A stretch of 64,000 nucleotides of DNA, from contig NZ_JADNYP010000006.1 in the NCBI RefSeq assembly GCF_015680705.1, positions 1-64,000 of the forward strand, read 5' to 3'. Source of the stretch: Pseudomonas fulva (GTDB lineage: Bacteria > Pseudomonadota > Gammaproteobacteria > Pseudomonadales > Pseudomonadaceae). Under the pieces are notes generated by a model that was not told the origin of the DNA, made no database searches, and was given only the letters and a program-made list of their open reading frames with translations. Shown one piece after another: positions 1 to 10,349 of the stretch; position 1 is the stretch's first letter, and every line of letters begins with the position of its first letter. Made by a program: the position numbers and the translations under genes.

Positions 1-45
1 CCCCCCCCCCCGGGGGTGGGCCCCCCAAATTTTCCCCGGCGGCGC
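1..45. other. Probable assembly artefact at contig end
   Basis: The first ~35 bases are runs of C, G, C, A, T and C with almost no sequence complexity, unlike everything after them. On the minus strand the MFS reading frame stays open through them but turns into glycine/proline low-complexity residues where the family continues with normal transmembrane sequence. This looks like a low-quality contig terminus. The last codons of the MFS protein here should not be trusted. Confidence 0.7.
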
Positions 46-1072
46 CCAACGCCTGGGCACTGGCACCTGCCTGCATGACCCTGACCTGGCAGATCGGAAA
101 CAGCGCGGTATAGGCCACGCCCCAGGCGACCAGGGCGACGATGAACCCGCTCCGGCTCGCGACCAGTGGCACCGCCATCAGCATGCCCACGGCGAGGATC
201 AGCAGGAACAGCAGCATCGCGCCCAGTGCGCTGCGATCGACCAGCATGCCGCCCAGCTGGTTGCCGAGCATGCCCACGGCGCCGAAGCCCATCAGCCACC
301 AGCCCACCTGCCCGGCCGGCACGCCCGCCAGGCGTTCCAGGGTGTCGGCCAGGTAGGTGTAGGCAGTGAACATCGCGGTGAAGGTCAGCACCGAGAGCAG
401 CACATGGCCAAGAAAGCGCGGCTGGCGTAGGATCGCCGTCTGTCGCTCGCCTGCGGCCCGATCGGGCGATCCGGGCAGTTGCGGCATGACGCGGTGCATC
501 AGCCAGGCGATCGCCAGCGAGACGCCCGCCAGGATCCAGAAGCTGCCGCGCCAACCCACTCCGTCCGCGGCCACGGTACCCAAAGGAACGCCGAAGACCA
601 GCGCGGCGGAAATCCCCAGATAGACCTTCGACACGGCCTTGCCGGCGTTGCCCGGGCCCGCCAGGCGCCCCGCCGTCTCGCTGGCCGTGCCCCAGAACAC
701 CGGCAACCCCAGCGCGGGAACGAAGCGCGCCACGGCCAGCACCCAGATGTTGGTGGACACCGCTGCCAGCACATTGGACGCGGCGAATACCAGCAGGATC
801 AGCGTGAACAGGGTCTTGCGCTCCACATGCGCCAGCCGCGCCGTGAGCAACGGGCCGAACAGCATGACGGTGAAGGCGAACAGCGTGACGGTCTGCCCGG
901 CCAGCGAGATGGAAATGTCCAGGTCCCTGGCCAAGGCCGGTAGCAGGCCAAGAATCAGAAATTCCGTGGTAACGACGATGAAAGCCGCCACGGCCATGAT
1001 GAGGATCTGCAAACCCGAAGCGGGTCGATCGGCAGGGGCCAGGGTGACATCTGCCGGGGTTGAAGACTGCAC
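1..1072 (-). CDS. MFS transporter, DHA1-type drug/sugar exporter (3'-truncated by window edge)
   Basis: About 357 codons of an inner-membrane major facilitator, lacking its last helices because the window begins inside it. Reading from GTG at 1072, a short polar N-terminus is followed by alternating hydrophobic helices (for example FIVVTTEFLILGLLPAL and LFTLILLVFAASNVLAA) typical of AraJ/YdhP-like exporters. The GTG start is favoured because GGAG lies 9 nt upstream on the minus strand and no ATG is as well placed. The gene diverges from the LysR gene at 1182, with 109 bp between starts, a common arrangement in which the regulator controls the exporter. Substrate cannot be told from sequence. 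The final ~12 codons near position 1 are unreliable. Confidence 0.8.
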   Translation of the reverse strand, partial: MQSSTPADVTLAPADRPASGLQILIMAVAAFIVVTTEFLILGLLPALARDLDISISLAGQTVTLFAFTVMLFGPLLTARLAHVERKTLFTLILLVFAASNVLAAVSTNIWVLAVARFVPALGLPVFWGTASETAGRLAGPGNAGKAVSKVYLGISAALVFGVPLGTVAADGVGWRGSFWILAGVSLAIAWLMHRVMPQLPGSPDRAAGERQTAILRQPRFLGHVLLSVLTFTAMFTAYTYLADTLERLAGVPAGQVGWWLMGFGAVGMLGNQLGGMLVDRSALGAMLLFLLILAVGMLMAVPLVASRSGFIVALVAWGVAYTALFPICQVRVMQAGASAQALGAAGENLGGPPPGGG

Positions 1073-1181
1073 GACACTTAACTCCAAAAGACTTTTGCCA
1101 TAGCCTATTGAAGAATCGGATGCTTATCTGGGGAATAAATGACGCAATGCCGGGAATCCACCTCAACAATCGGAAGGCTCG

Positions 1182-2120
1182 ATGCATAGCTCGGAACGTC
1201 TGAAAGGGCTGGATGTGTTCGTGACCGTCGCTGACCTGGGCAGCTTCACCGCCGCGGCGCAGCGACTGAACCTTACCCGTTCGGCCGTGAGCAAGAGCAT
1301 CGCGCGCCTGGAACGGCGGTTGGACGCCCGGTTGTTCCAGCGCACCACCCGGCGCTTGTCTCTGAGCGAAGCCGGTACGCGGTTCTATCGCACCTGCGTG
1401 GCGGTACTGGCTGACCTGGAAGAAGCTGAGCTGGCCATCATCAGCGAAAGCCATGATCCGCGCGGACGGGTGCGCATCGATCTGCCAGCATCCTACGGTC
1501 GCCTGCATGTCCTGCCCCTGATCCTGGACTTCGTCCGTCGACACCCTTTCCTGCAACCACATGTGTCCTTCTCCGATCGTTTCGTCGATCCAGTGCACGA
1601 GGGCATCGATATCGTCGTGCGCATCGGCGGGCCGGATGCGTGGCCGACCGCGCTCGGCCACCAGTATTTCGGCGCCCAGCGCCTGGTCTTCTGTGCAGCG
1701 CCTGCCTACCTGGCTCTGCATGGCATTCCCTCCACACCGGCAGAGCTGGACCAGCACCAGTGCGTGGGCTACGCCCTACGCGACGGCCTGGTCAGCCCCT
1801 GGTTCTTCAAGGGCCGGCAGCCAGGCGAGATGGAGCGTCGCGTCGTGCACACCCGAATCGCGGTCGGTGACGGCGAAGGCGAAGTAGCGGCGGTGCTGGC
1901 CGGCCATGGAATCGGCCAACTGCCGACCTGGCTGGTCCAGCGCCATCTCGACGCCGGATCGCTGGTCGAAGTGCTGCCACACCTGGCGACCGATGGCTTG
2001 CCGATGAACCTGGTGTGGGTCAGGAGCCGGGAGAACCTGCCGAAGATCCGCGCCCTGCTCGACCACCTGCTCGAGCGATTGGCTCCGCATGGGGTGAACG
2101 AGCGGGCCAGCGCTGGCTGA
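1182..2120 (+). CDS. LysR-family transcriptional regulator
   Basis: 312 aa. The N-terminal ~60 residues form the LysR winged helix-turn-helix (FTAAAQRLNLTRSAVSKSIA recognition region), followed by a linker helix and a periplasmic-binding-protein-like effector domain (about residues 90-300). The ATG start has GGAAGG 6 nt upstream. It is divergent from the MFS exporter that ends at the left window edge, so it probably regulates that gene and itself from the shared 109-bp region. The effector is unknown. It belongs to the CrgA/YafC-like LysR group, judged by general pattern only. Confidence 0.88.
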   Translation: MHSSERLKGLDVFVTVADLGSFTAAAQRLNLTRSAVSKSIARLERRLDARLFQRTTRRLSLSEAGTRFYRTCVAVLADLEEAELAIISESHDPRGRVRIDLPASYGRLHVLPLILDFVRRHPFLQPHVSFSDRFVDPVHEGIDIVVRIGGPDAWPTALGHQYFGAQRLVFCAAPAYLALHGIPSTPAELDQHQCVGYALRDGLVSPWFFKGRQPGEMERRVVHTRIAVGDGEGEVAAVLAGHGIGQLPTWLVQRHLDAGSLVEVLPHLATDGLPMNLVWVRSRENLPKIRALLDHLLERLAPHGVNERASAG

Positions 2121-2182
2121 CGTGCACCATCGTTCGCCAGAGCATCATACGCCCGCGACCACGCGGCCGGCGCCACGACACC

Positions 2183-3283
2183 CTAGCGGGTAGCCATCGC
2201 CTCCTGGCGCGGCGTGCCTTGTGCCTCGACCGTCACCGGCATCTCCGGCAGGCGATTGTTCATGACACGAACGTTGCGTACCGGGAAGGCAAAGCGGATA
2301 TCCAGGTCGCGCAGCCCCTGCAGCAACTGCAGGTTGATCTCCTGCTGGATGTCCATGTAGCGGTTGTAGTCGGGGCTCTGGACGATATAGACCACCTCGA
2401 ACAGCAGCCGGCTTTCGTCGAAGGACAAGAAATGCGCGCGGTCGAAGCGGGTCGCCGAGACTCCTTCGATGATCTTCCTGACCAACGGGGCGACTTCGCG
2501 AACCTTCTGTGCCGGGGTGTCGTAGCTGATACCGAAGCTGAAGACGATGCGCCGGGTATCCATGCGCTTGTAGTTGTGCAAGGTCTGCTTGAGCAGGTCG
2601 GTATTGGAGCAGACGATCTGCTCGCCGCTGAGGCTACGGATCCGAGTGGTCTTCAGGCCGATGTGCTCGATGGTGCCGGCCACGTCGCCGAACACCACGA
2701 AGTCCCCGATCTCGAAGGGTTTGTCGAAGCCGATCGACAGCGAGGCGAAGATGTCGCTGAGCACGGTCTGGACCGCCAGGGCCACGGCGATGCCGCCCAC
2801 CCCCAGGCTGGCGACCAGCGCGGTGATGTCGACCCCCAGGTTGGCCAGGATCGACAGCAGCATGATCGCCCAGACCACGATCAGGCCCAGTACCGAAACG
2901 ATGGTGGTCATGACCGGGTTGAAGCGTCCCTTGTCCTTGTGAAATAGCAGCCCGCGCCCCCAGAGCCGGACGCAGGCATCCAGCCATAGCGCCACCTGCA
3001 GGGCCAGTACCACGAACCAGCCATGGGACAGGCCGGAATCCCAGTTGCTCGGCAGGTCGATCAGCTTCAGGGCCAGCAGCAGGGAAAACGCGAACAGCAG
3101 CACGCCGCTGGTGCGAGTGATGATCGCCCTTGCCCAGACCCTGCCATTGCCCTCCCCGGCCGCCACCCGCCGGCGCAGCAGCGACACCAGGCTGCGCAGG
3201 ATCAGGTGAATGACCACTGTCGCCGTGGCGACGATGCCGATGTTCAACCATAGGGTACGGTCCAGCCAGTCCTGCCACTGCAT
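2183..3283 (-). CDS. Mechanosensitive ion channel, MscS family
   Basis: 366 aa inner-membrane channel that gates under membrane tension. There are about five hydrophobic segments (roughly 12-36, 53-75, 88-108, 122-149 and the pore helix 155-186). The pore segment has the MscS pattern of small residues ([17 protein letters not shown]) followed by the conserved start of the beta domain (KPFEIGDFV). The cytoplasmic vestibule domain runs to about residue 340. A very strong ribosome site (GAGGAGGT) sits just before the ATG. It carries more N-terminal helices than E. coli MscS, so it is of the YnaI/YbdG-like larger class. It is monocistronic and faces away from the catalase gene. Confidence 0.92.
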   Translation of the reverse strand: MQWQDWLDRTLWLNIGIVATATVVIHLILRSLVSLLRRRVAAGEGNGRVWARAIITRTSGVLLFAFSLLLALKLIDLPSNWDSGLSHGWFVVLALQVALWLDACVRLWGRGLLFHKDKGRFNPVMTTIVSVLGLIVVWAIMLLSILANLGVDITALVASLGVGGIAVALAVQTVLSDIFASLSIGFDKPFEIGDFVVFGDVAGTIEHIGLKTTRIRSLSGEQIVCSNTDLLKQTLHNYKRMDTRRIVFSFGISYDTPAQKVREVAPLVRKIIEGVSATRFDRAHFLSFDESRLLFEVVYIVQSPDYNRYMDIQQEINLQLLQGLRDLDIRFAFPVRNVRVMNNRLPEMPVTVEAQGTPRQEAMATR

Positions 3284-3539
3284 GCTACCTCCTCGAAATT
3301 TGCCTGCTCGCAGTCCTTTTTCGGGAACATCGGGCTGGATAAGTTCCGCCCGATGTCGCCGGGCGGCGTCTCACCCCTTGGCCGTCGTCGATACGCGGCT
3401 GCCTTCGCGACCGATTTTCCAGGGGCAACGCGCAGCTGGTGCCGCGGCTGACCGGGACACCGTTCGTCAGTGGCGAGGAACCATGGCCATGCCTGTTTTC
3501 CCTAAAACCAGAACAACCCCTCAAGCCTGGAGAGGAACG

Positions 3540-5150
<1,611 letters not shown>

Positions 5151-5226
5151 GCGGCCGCGCCAACGGCGATGGGTAAAGTCTGACGCCGCGCAGTGTCCAA
5201 GCAGGGCTCGGGATTGCATGCCAGAT

Positions 5227-5281
5227 GAGGGCCGGGCCGGCGTTCCGGCCACGGTCGCTCTCACAGGTCGTCCCGGCCCTC
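5227..5281. terminator. Nested inverted repeats between catalase and xenA
   Basis: An outer perfect 10-bp repeat (GAGGGCCGGG at 5227-5236, CCCGGCCCTC at 5272-5281) encloses an inner perfect hairpin (GGCCGG, loop CGTT, CCGGCC, 5235-5250). The two share bases, so they are mutually exclusive. It lies between convergent genes and probably ends transcription from both sides, although no long T-run follows. Confidence 0.6.
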
Positions 5282-5286
5282 CTGAA

Positions 5287-6378
5287 TCAGCGATACCGCT
5301 CCAACCAGTGGGCATAAGGTGCCGGCAAGGTCCAGGAAGCCTTGTCGACGCCCAGCTGCTTGGCCGCGGCATAGGCCCAGTGCGGATCGGCCAGATGCGC
5401 GCGACCGACCGAGACCAGGTCGAGCTGGCCAGCCTTCACCGCCTCTTCGGCCAGCTGTGGGGTACCGAAGCCCCAAGCCGACGTGACCGGCAGCTCGGCC
5501 TCGCGACGCACACGCTCGGCGATCGGCCCGAGGAATGCCGGCCCCCAGGGTATGTTGGTATCGGCAATGGTGAAGCCGACGCTGACGCTCAGCAAGTCCA
5601 ACCCTCCGGCCTTGAAGCGGCGTGCCAGCTCGATGGACTCGGCCAGGGTCTGCTCGTCACGACCGTCATACTCGATCACGCCGAAACGCGCGGTCAGCGG
5701 CAGGTTTTCCGGCCAGACTTCACGCACGGCCGCCAGGGTCTCGAGCAGGAAGCGGCTGCGGTTGTCGAAACTGCCGCCATAGGCGTCGGTACGCTGGTTG
5801 GAATGCTCGGAGAAGAAGCTCTGCCCCAGGTAGCCATGGGCGAAGTGCAGCTCGATCCATTCGAAACCGGCATCACGCGCGCGTCGTGCAGCGGCAACGA
5901 AATCCTGCTGCACGCGGGCGATGTCTTCGAGCGACATGGCACGCGGGACTTTCGGCAAGTGTCCACCGAACGCGATGGCCGACGGGGCGATGGTTTCCCA
6001 GCCACGCGGATCGTCGCTGGCGATGTGGTCGTCGCCTTCCCACGGGCGGTTGGCGCTGGCCTTGCGGCCGGCATGGGCGATCTGGATGCCCGGCACGCAG
6101 CCGGCAGCCTTGATGGCCTTGACCACCGGGACGAACGCCTGGGCCTGTTCATCGGTCCAGATACCGGCACAGCCGGGGGTTATGCGGCCTTCCGGAGACA
6201 CGGCGGTGGCTTCCACTACTAGCAGGCCGGCGCCACCACGGGCGAGCCCGGCCAGGTGGACATGATGCCAGTCGTTGATCAGGCCATCCTCGGCACTGTA
6301 CTGACACATCGGTGGGATCGCGATGCGATTGCGCAGCGTGACGTCCTTGAGGGAATAAGGTTGGAACAGCGCGGACAT
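5287..6378 (-). CDS. xenA: Xenobiotic reductase A (Old Yellow Enzyme family, FMN)
   Basis: 363 aa, the same length as P. putida XenA, which it matches nearly residue for residue as I recall it. It is an FMN-dependent NAD(P)H ene-reductase that reduces nitrate esters, nitroaromatics and activated alkenes. Visible active-site features are Cys25 and Tyr27 in IPPMCQY, the substrate-binding HFAHGY block (His178, His181, Tyr183), the FMN/phosphate-binding barrel, and the C-terminal PAPYAHWLERYR with the aromatic lid Trp. It is divergent from an ArsR-type regulator 72 bp away, with a palindrome in the shared promoter, so ArsR-type control is likely. Confidence 0.95.
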   Translation of the reverse strand: MSALFQPYSLKDVTLRNRIAIPPMCQYSAEDGLINDWHHVHLAGLARGGAGLLVVEATAVSPEGRITPGCAGIWTDEQAQAFVPVVKAIKAAGCVPGIQIAHAGRKASANRPWEGDDHIASDDPRGWETIAPSAIAFGGHLPKVPRAMSLEDIARVQQDFVAAARRARDAGFEWIELHFAHGYLGQSFFSEHSNQRTDAYGGSFDNRSRFLLETLAAVREVWPENLPLTARFGVIEYDGRDEQTLAESIELARRFKAGGLDLLSVSVGFTIADTNIPWGPAFLGPIAERVRREAELPVTSAWGFGTPQLAEEAVKAGQLDLVSVGRAHLADPHWAYAAAKQLGVDKASWTLPAPYAHWLERYR

Positions 6379-6409
6379 GCAAGACTCCTGAATACCATGA
6401 TTTCGATAT

Positions 6410-6425
6410 TTCGATCATAATCGAA
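6410..6425. promoter_or_regulatory. Candidate operator in xenA/ArsR intergenic region
   Basis: Perfect inverted repeat TTCGAT-CATA-ATCGAA within the 72-bp AT-rich gap between the divergent xenA and ArsR-type starts. An extra TTTCGAT direct copy sits just to its left. Position and symmetry fit a dimeric winged-helix repressor. Assignment to the neighbouring ArsR protein is inference. Confidence 0.5.
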
Positions 6426-6450
6426 CTATGGCATTTTGTGAAACCCCGTT

Positions 6451-6762
6451 ATGATGAGCGCCATGCGAACCTACACACATCCCGATCCCAAGGACTTCGT
6501 TCTCGAACGCGTGCTGCACGCGCTGAGCGATCCTGTTCGCCTGGAGATCGTCCAGTGCCTGGCCGGGGTGGCGGAAGCCTCCTGCGGCGAACTGGACGGT
6601 GGCCGGCCGAAATCCAGCATGTCCCATCATTTTCGGGTGTTACGCGATGCCGGGCTGGTACAGACCCGCAACGTCGGCACCACGCACATGAACTCCCTGC
6701 GTCGCCAAGCGCTGGACAGTCGCTTCCCGGGCCTGCTGGACTGCATCCTGGCACAGCGATGA
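6451..6762 (+). CDS. ArsR-family transcriptional regulator
   Basis: 103 aa single-domain winged-helix protein. The ArsR core is clear: ALSDPVRLEIVQCL (helix 1-2), the recognition helix region PKSSMSHHFRVLRDAGLV, and a short wing with NVGTTHMN. No CxC metal-binding pair of the ArsR/SmtB type is present in the recognition helix, so it probably senses something other than arsenite. There are several start choices: ATG at 6451, 6454 and 6463, none with a strong ribosome site. Divergent from xenA, it is the obvious candidate to repress that gene. Confidence 0.85.
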   Translation: MMSAMRTYTHPDPKDFVLERVLHALSDPVRLEIVQCLAGVAEASCGELDGGRPKSSMSHHFRVLRDAGLVQTRNVGTTHMNSLRRQALDSRFPGLLDCILAQR

Positions 6763-6792
6763 CGGCCGCTGTCGATTCAGCGTCGACTGTCT

Positions 6793-7674
6793 TCATGGCG
6801 AGGCGCACGCCGCCTCGCCGCCTGCCTGCCATCGCGTGGCATCGTCGCTGACGGCCTGCGCCCGCTGCAACTCGGCCAGGTCGTGGCTGCAAAATATCTC
6901 CATCGCGCCCTGTTGATCCCTTGCCAGATCCCTCAGTCGACGCTGGTTGTAGAAGCGCAGCGGACGCTGTGTGTCCATCAGGCGCTGGTACAGGCGTTTT
7001 CCTGGCGGACACCAGCGCTCGGCTGCGTGCACCTCGTCATGGTGGAAATAGGCGTCGCCCGCATGCAGCTTCCAGCCCTCGGCGGTACGCACGGCAATGC
7101 CCGCGTGTCCTTCGGTGTGGCCTGGCAGCGGTACCAGCAACACGTCTTCCTGTTCGGCACCGATCACCGCGCGCACCGAATCGAAGCCGAACCACTTGTC
7201 GCCCTGGGGCAAATACAGTTGCCAGTTCTGCACGTCGCGCCATTGCGGTGCAGAGAACCTGCGCCGGTCGAGCCAACCCGGCGCGCCTTCGGCCTGGTGG
7301 CGTTCGGCTGCCATTACATGCACCCGCGCCCTGGGAAAGTCGCTCAGGCCACCGGCATGGTCGAAATCCAGATGGGTCAGCAGGATATGCCGCACATCCT
7401 CGGGATCTAGTCCCAGGCGGCGAATCTGGTCCACAGCCGTGAACCGATGCTCCAGGCGGATGTTGTTCATCACCCTGAACATTCGGCTCAGCCGCTGCGG
7501 ATGCTGTACGTCCTGCTGGCCGAAGCCGGTATCGACCAGCATCAGCCCGCTGCGCTCGGTTTCGATCAACAGGCAGTGGCATGGCAGCGAAGCGGTGAGG
7601 CCGCGGCTGTAGCCATCGAACCAGGCACCGCCCAAGGGGCACATGCAACCGCAGTTCAGGTGATGCACGCGCAT
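6793..7674 (-). CDS. MBL-fold metallo-hydrolase, lactonase-like
   Basis: 293 aa metallo-beta-lactamase-fold hydrolase resembling AHL-lactonase/AttM-type proteins. The metal motif is THLDFDHAGG (His101, Asp103, Asp105, His106), so the usual second His of HxHxDH is Asp. Further ligand candidates are the His residues in LPGHTEGH and the Asp in LHAGDAYF. The ATG has AAGGAG 8 nt upstream. It is convergent with the ArsR gene and transcribed in the same direction as the flavin oxidoreductase upstream of it (gap 55 bp), possibly one operon. Quorum-quenching activity is possible but not shown; many such proteins act on other esters. Confidence 0.8.
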   Translation of the reverse strand: MRVHHLNCGCMCPLGGAWFDGYSRGLTASLPCHCLLIETERSGLMLVDTGFGQQDVQHPQRLSRMFRVMNNIRLEHRFTAVDQIRRLGLDPEDVRHILLTHLDFDHAGGLSDFPRARVHVMAAERHQAEGAPGWLDRRRFSAPQWRDVQNWQLYLPQGDKWFGFDSVRAVIGAEQEDVLLVPLPGHTEGHAGIAVRTAEGWKLHAGDAYFHHDEVHAAERWCPPGKRLYQRLMDTQRPLRFYNQRRLRDLARDQQGAMEIFCSHDLAELQRAQAVSDDATRWQAGGEAACASP

Positions 7675-7729
7675 CTGGCAACTCCTTCGCGCAACCGCGC
7701 GGGTAGTGAACGCTTGATCAGGCGACCTT

Positions 7730-8737
7730 TCAGGCAGCGTATGAATTCTGCAGGCGCGACAGCTGGCCGGCGCGCCACAAGCACAGCTGCGGCAGCACCG
7801 AATGGCCGAACGCTTCGATGAAGGCCTGCTGGCGACGGTTGACGTTGTGCAGGTAGAGGCGATCGAAGCCTTGTTCCAGGTCAGCCTGCAGCCACGCGGC
7901 GTGCTGCGCCAGGTCGGCGCTGATGCGCACCTGCCCGGCCAAGTCCTGGGGTCTTATCAGACCGCCCGCGGCCTCGAAATCGGCGATGTGGCGCAGTTCC
8001 TGGTCCAGCTTGCCGGGCAGCACGTTGGCCCGCCACTGCGCATGGGCCTCTTCCAGCGCTCGCTGATGGTCTGGCGCATACGACAGCTTCACCTGCAGCA
8101 GCACCGGCTTGCCCTCGCCGCCCCCTTCGCGAAACGCATCGAGCATGCGCTGCTGCTGCTCGCGCGCGGCGCTCACGGTGATCAGGCCATCGGCCCAGCC
8201 GCCAGCCCAGCGCGCCGTCTGTTCGGTAAGCGCAGCGGCATAGACTGCCGGAGGCGTCGGCGGCAGGCTGTACAGCCGCGCATGTTCGACCGTGACCAGA
8301 CCGTGGTGATCAACCTCTTCGCCGGCCCACAGGGCTCGTATCACTTGCACCGCTTCTGCCAGCCGCGCGTTCCGTTCGGCCTTGCACGGCCAGCGCTCGC
8401 CGGTGATGGTCTCGTTGATGGCCTCGCCACTGCCGACCGCCAGCCAGAACCGTCCGGGATACATCTGCGCCAGCGTCGCGCCGGCCTGGGCAATGGTCGT
8501 GGGGTGATAGCGCGGGGACGGCGCGTTGACCACGCCCAGGTCCAGCGAAGTGGCCTGCAATGCCGCGCCCAGCCAGGACCAGGCGAAACCGCTGTGGCCC
8601 TGGTCACGGGTCCAGGGGTGGAAATGGTCCGAGCACATGCCACTGGCGAAACCGGCCGTCTGAGCCTGGATCAACAGCCGCAGCAGCTCATCGGGGGGAA
8701 ATTGCTCATGGGACGCATGGTAACCGATCACTGCCAT
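7730..8737 (-). CDS. LLM-class flavin-dependent oxidoreductase, non-F420 subfamily
   Basis: 335 aa luciferase-like (LLM) TIM-barrel oxidoreductase. It begins MAVIGYHASHEQFPP and contains CSDHFHPWTRDQGHSGFAW and PGRFWLAVGSGEAINE, which I associate with the subfamily labelled probable non-F420 flavinoid oxidoreductase (TIGR03885). FMN or a related flavin is the likely cofactor, since pseudomonads lack F420. The ATG at 8737 is preferred over an in-frame GTG at 8740 because GGAG lies 6 nt upstream of the ATG. Substrate is unknown. It is upstream of and codirectional with the MBL-fold gene. Confidence 0.82.
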   Translation of the reverse strand: MAVIGYHASHEQFPPDELLRLLIQAQTAGFASGMCSDHFHPWTRDQGHSGFAWSWLGAALQATSLDLGVVNAPSPRYHPTTIAQAGATLAQMYPGRFWLAVGSGEAINETITGERWPCKAERNARLAEAVQVIRALWAGEEVDHHGLVTVEHARLYSLPPTPPAVYAAALTEQTARWAGGWADGLITVSAAREQQQRMLDAFREGGGEGKPVLLQVKLSYAPDHQRALEEAHAQWRANVLPGKLDQELRHIADFEAAGGLIRPQDLAGQVRISADLAQHAAWLQADLEQGFDRLYLHNVNRRQQAFIEAFGHSVLPQLCLWRAGQLSRLQNSYAA

Positions 8738-9099
8738 CACTCGCTCCGGTCGCGCTCAGGCCAATGCCTGCATACCTCAGAGGAACACCGTGGCGGCCCG
8801 AGGTTCCACCCGGTGGATGACAGGACAGGCCGTGGCCAGGGGAGCCACGGGCGAGCCTGGTACTGCTGCCACATGCGCTTACAAACCGCTGGTCCCACGC
8901 GCCTGAATCTTTCGCCAGCCGATTTCTCCCAACTCATGTTGATCGAAGCGACCGAGCGGTTCAAGGTCAACAGGAGCTTTGCTTGAGCAGGGCCCTTGGC
9001 AAGATCCATGCGACACAGGTCGATATCATCCAGGAGCGAGGGCCCAGGGCGCCAACCCGTGCTGAGCAGCAGTGCCCATCATGCCGTTGCCGCCTGGCA
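8738..9099. other. Intergenic region between two minus-strand genes
   Basis: About 360 bases with no supportable gene. The only structure seen is a 7-bp hairpin (CCGTGGC, loop 7, GCCACGG; 8830-8850) without a T-run. It may hold the promoter of the flavin oxidoreductase gene, but no convincing -35/-10 pair stands out. Confidence 0.5.
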
Positions 9100-9993
9100 T
9101 TACCGTAGCCACGGTGGGGTGGGTTCGCCGGCCTTCGCCTGGTCGTGCTCGGTTTCGCTCCTGGCGGCGCGGCGGCGAGCGTCTTCGACCTTCGCCGCTT
9201 CGATCTCGCGCAGCAAGGCGTCTACGTCGGCGTCCTGCGCGTGCTGCTCGAACCGCCCGGTCAGCGGTGTTTCTGGCAGCAGTTTTCCGACCTCGTAGAG
9301 CGCCCACATTTCCTGGGCGTAGCGCGTGCTGGCAAGCGCTGGATCGAAGCGTGCGAAATAGCTGGTCATGTTCGCCACGTCGCGTTCGAGCATGCTGTAG
9401 GCGTGGTTGTTGCCAGCCGCATCCACGGCCTGGGGCAGGTCGATGATCACTGGCCCGTCAGGCCCCAGCAGCACGTTGAATTCCGACAGGTCGCCGTGGA
9501 CCAGCCCGGCACACAGCATCAGCACGATCTGGCGCATGATGAAACCGTGGTACTCGCGCGCCTGCTCGGCCTCGAGCACCACGTCGTTGAGACGCGGGGC
9601 GGCATCTCCGTCGGCGTCCATGACCAGTTCCATCAGCAGCACGCCATCGAGGAAGTCGTACGGCTTGGGCACCCGAACGCCCGCCCCGGCAAGCTGGAAC
9701 AGGGCCGTGACCTCGGCGTTCTGCCAGGCCTGCTCGGCTTCCTTGCGACCATACTTCGAACCCTTGGCCATGGCCCTGGCCTGGCGCGAGTTGCGCACCT
9801 TGCGACCCTCCTGGTATTCGGCGGCCTGCCGGAAACTCCGCTTGCTGGCTTCCTTGTAGACCTTCGCGCAGCGCAGCTGACCGGCGCAACGCACCACATA
9901 AACGGCTGCCTCTTTGCCACTCATCAGCGGCCGTACCACCTCGTCGACCAGACCGTCCTCGATCAGCGGTTCAATCCGTTTTGGAGTCTTCAT
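9100..9993 (-). CDS. RIO-type serine/protein kinase family protein
   Basis: 297 aa. Kinase-like fold of the RIO1 type: an N-terminal glycine/lysine region around SGKEAAVYVVR and CAKVYKE (candidate ATP lysine), the catalytic loop HGDLSEFNVLL with catalytic Asp and metal Asn, and the metal-binding IIDLPQAVD in place of the kinase DFG. The C-terminal ~40 residues are charged and probably disordered. Bacterial members are poorly characterised and may phosphorylate proteins or small molecules. It is monocistronic, with a weak ribosome site before the ATG. Confidence 0.88.
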   Translation of the reverse strand: MKTPKRIEPLIEDGLVDEVVRPLMSGKEAAVYVVRCAGQLRCAKVYKEASKRSFRQAAEYQEGRKVRNSRQARAMAKGSKYGRKEAEQAWQNAEVTALFQLAGAGVRVPKPYDFLDGVLLMELVMDADGDAAPRLNDVVLEAEQAREYHGFIMRQIVLMLCAGLVHGDLSEFNVLLGPDGPVIIDLPQAVDAAGNNHAYSMLERDVANMTSYFARFDPALASTRYAQEMWALYEVGKLLPETPLTGRFEQHAQDADVDALLREIEAAKVEDARRRAARSETEHDQAKAGEPTPPWLR

Positions 9994-10349
9994 CGGTTGT
10001 TTTCTGGGATCCGTATGACCAAAGACAGGTGCGTCATACTCTCACAGGCTGGGCGAGGTTGCTTGGCTCGGGAGGGAGTGATGGCGCTCCGGGTAGCCGG
10101 GGCCGTGAAACGCAAACGACCAATGCTGGCGCTGGCACCGTGCAAGAGCAGCCGCGGCCAGGGCTGCCGAACCGGCCGCGATCGAGCCTGCCGGCCCGAT
10201 AGAATCAGCATCCTGCCTTGACAGACCAACCGCATAGCCTGGTTTCACGGGCGCTGCGCGCCATCGGTGGCGCCTTGCAAGGCCAGGTGCAGCGGTCGCG
10301 ATCGACCCCGCAGGATCCGTGCCACGCCTCCCCTGGCCTTGCTCAGGCC
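9994..10349. other. Intergenic region upstream of the RIO kinase gene
   Basis: About 355 bases without a supportable gene on either strand. It contains a 10-bp perfect palindrome CCTTGCAAGG (10273-10282) and a short GGCCT/AGGCC repeat just after the stop of the sugar dehydrogenase. Promoter of the kinase gene presumably lies near 10000-10060. Confidence 0.4.
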
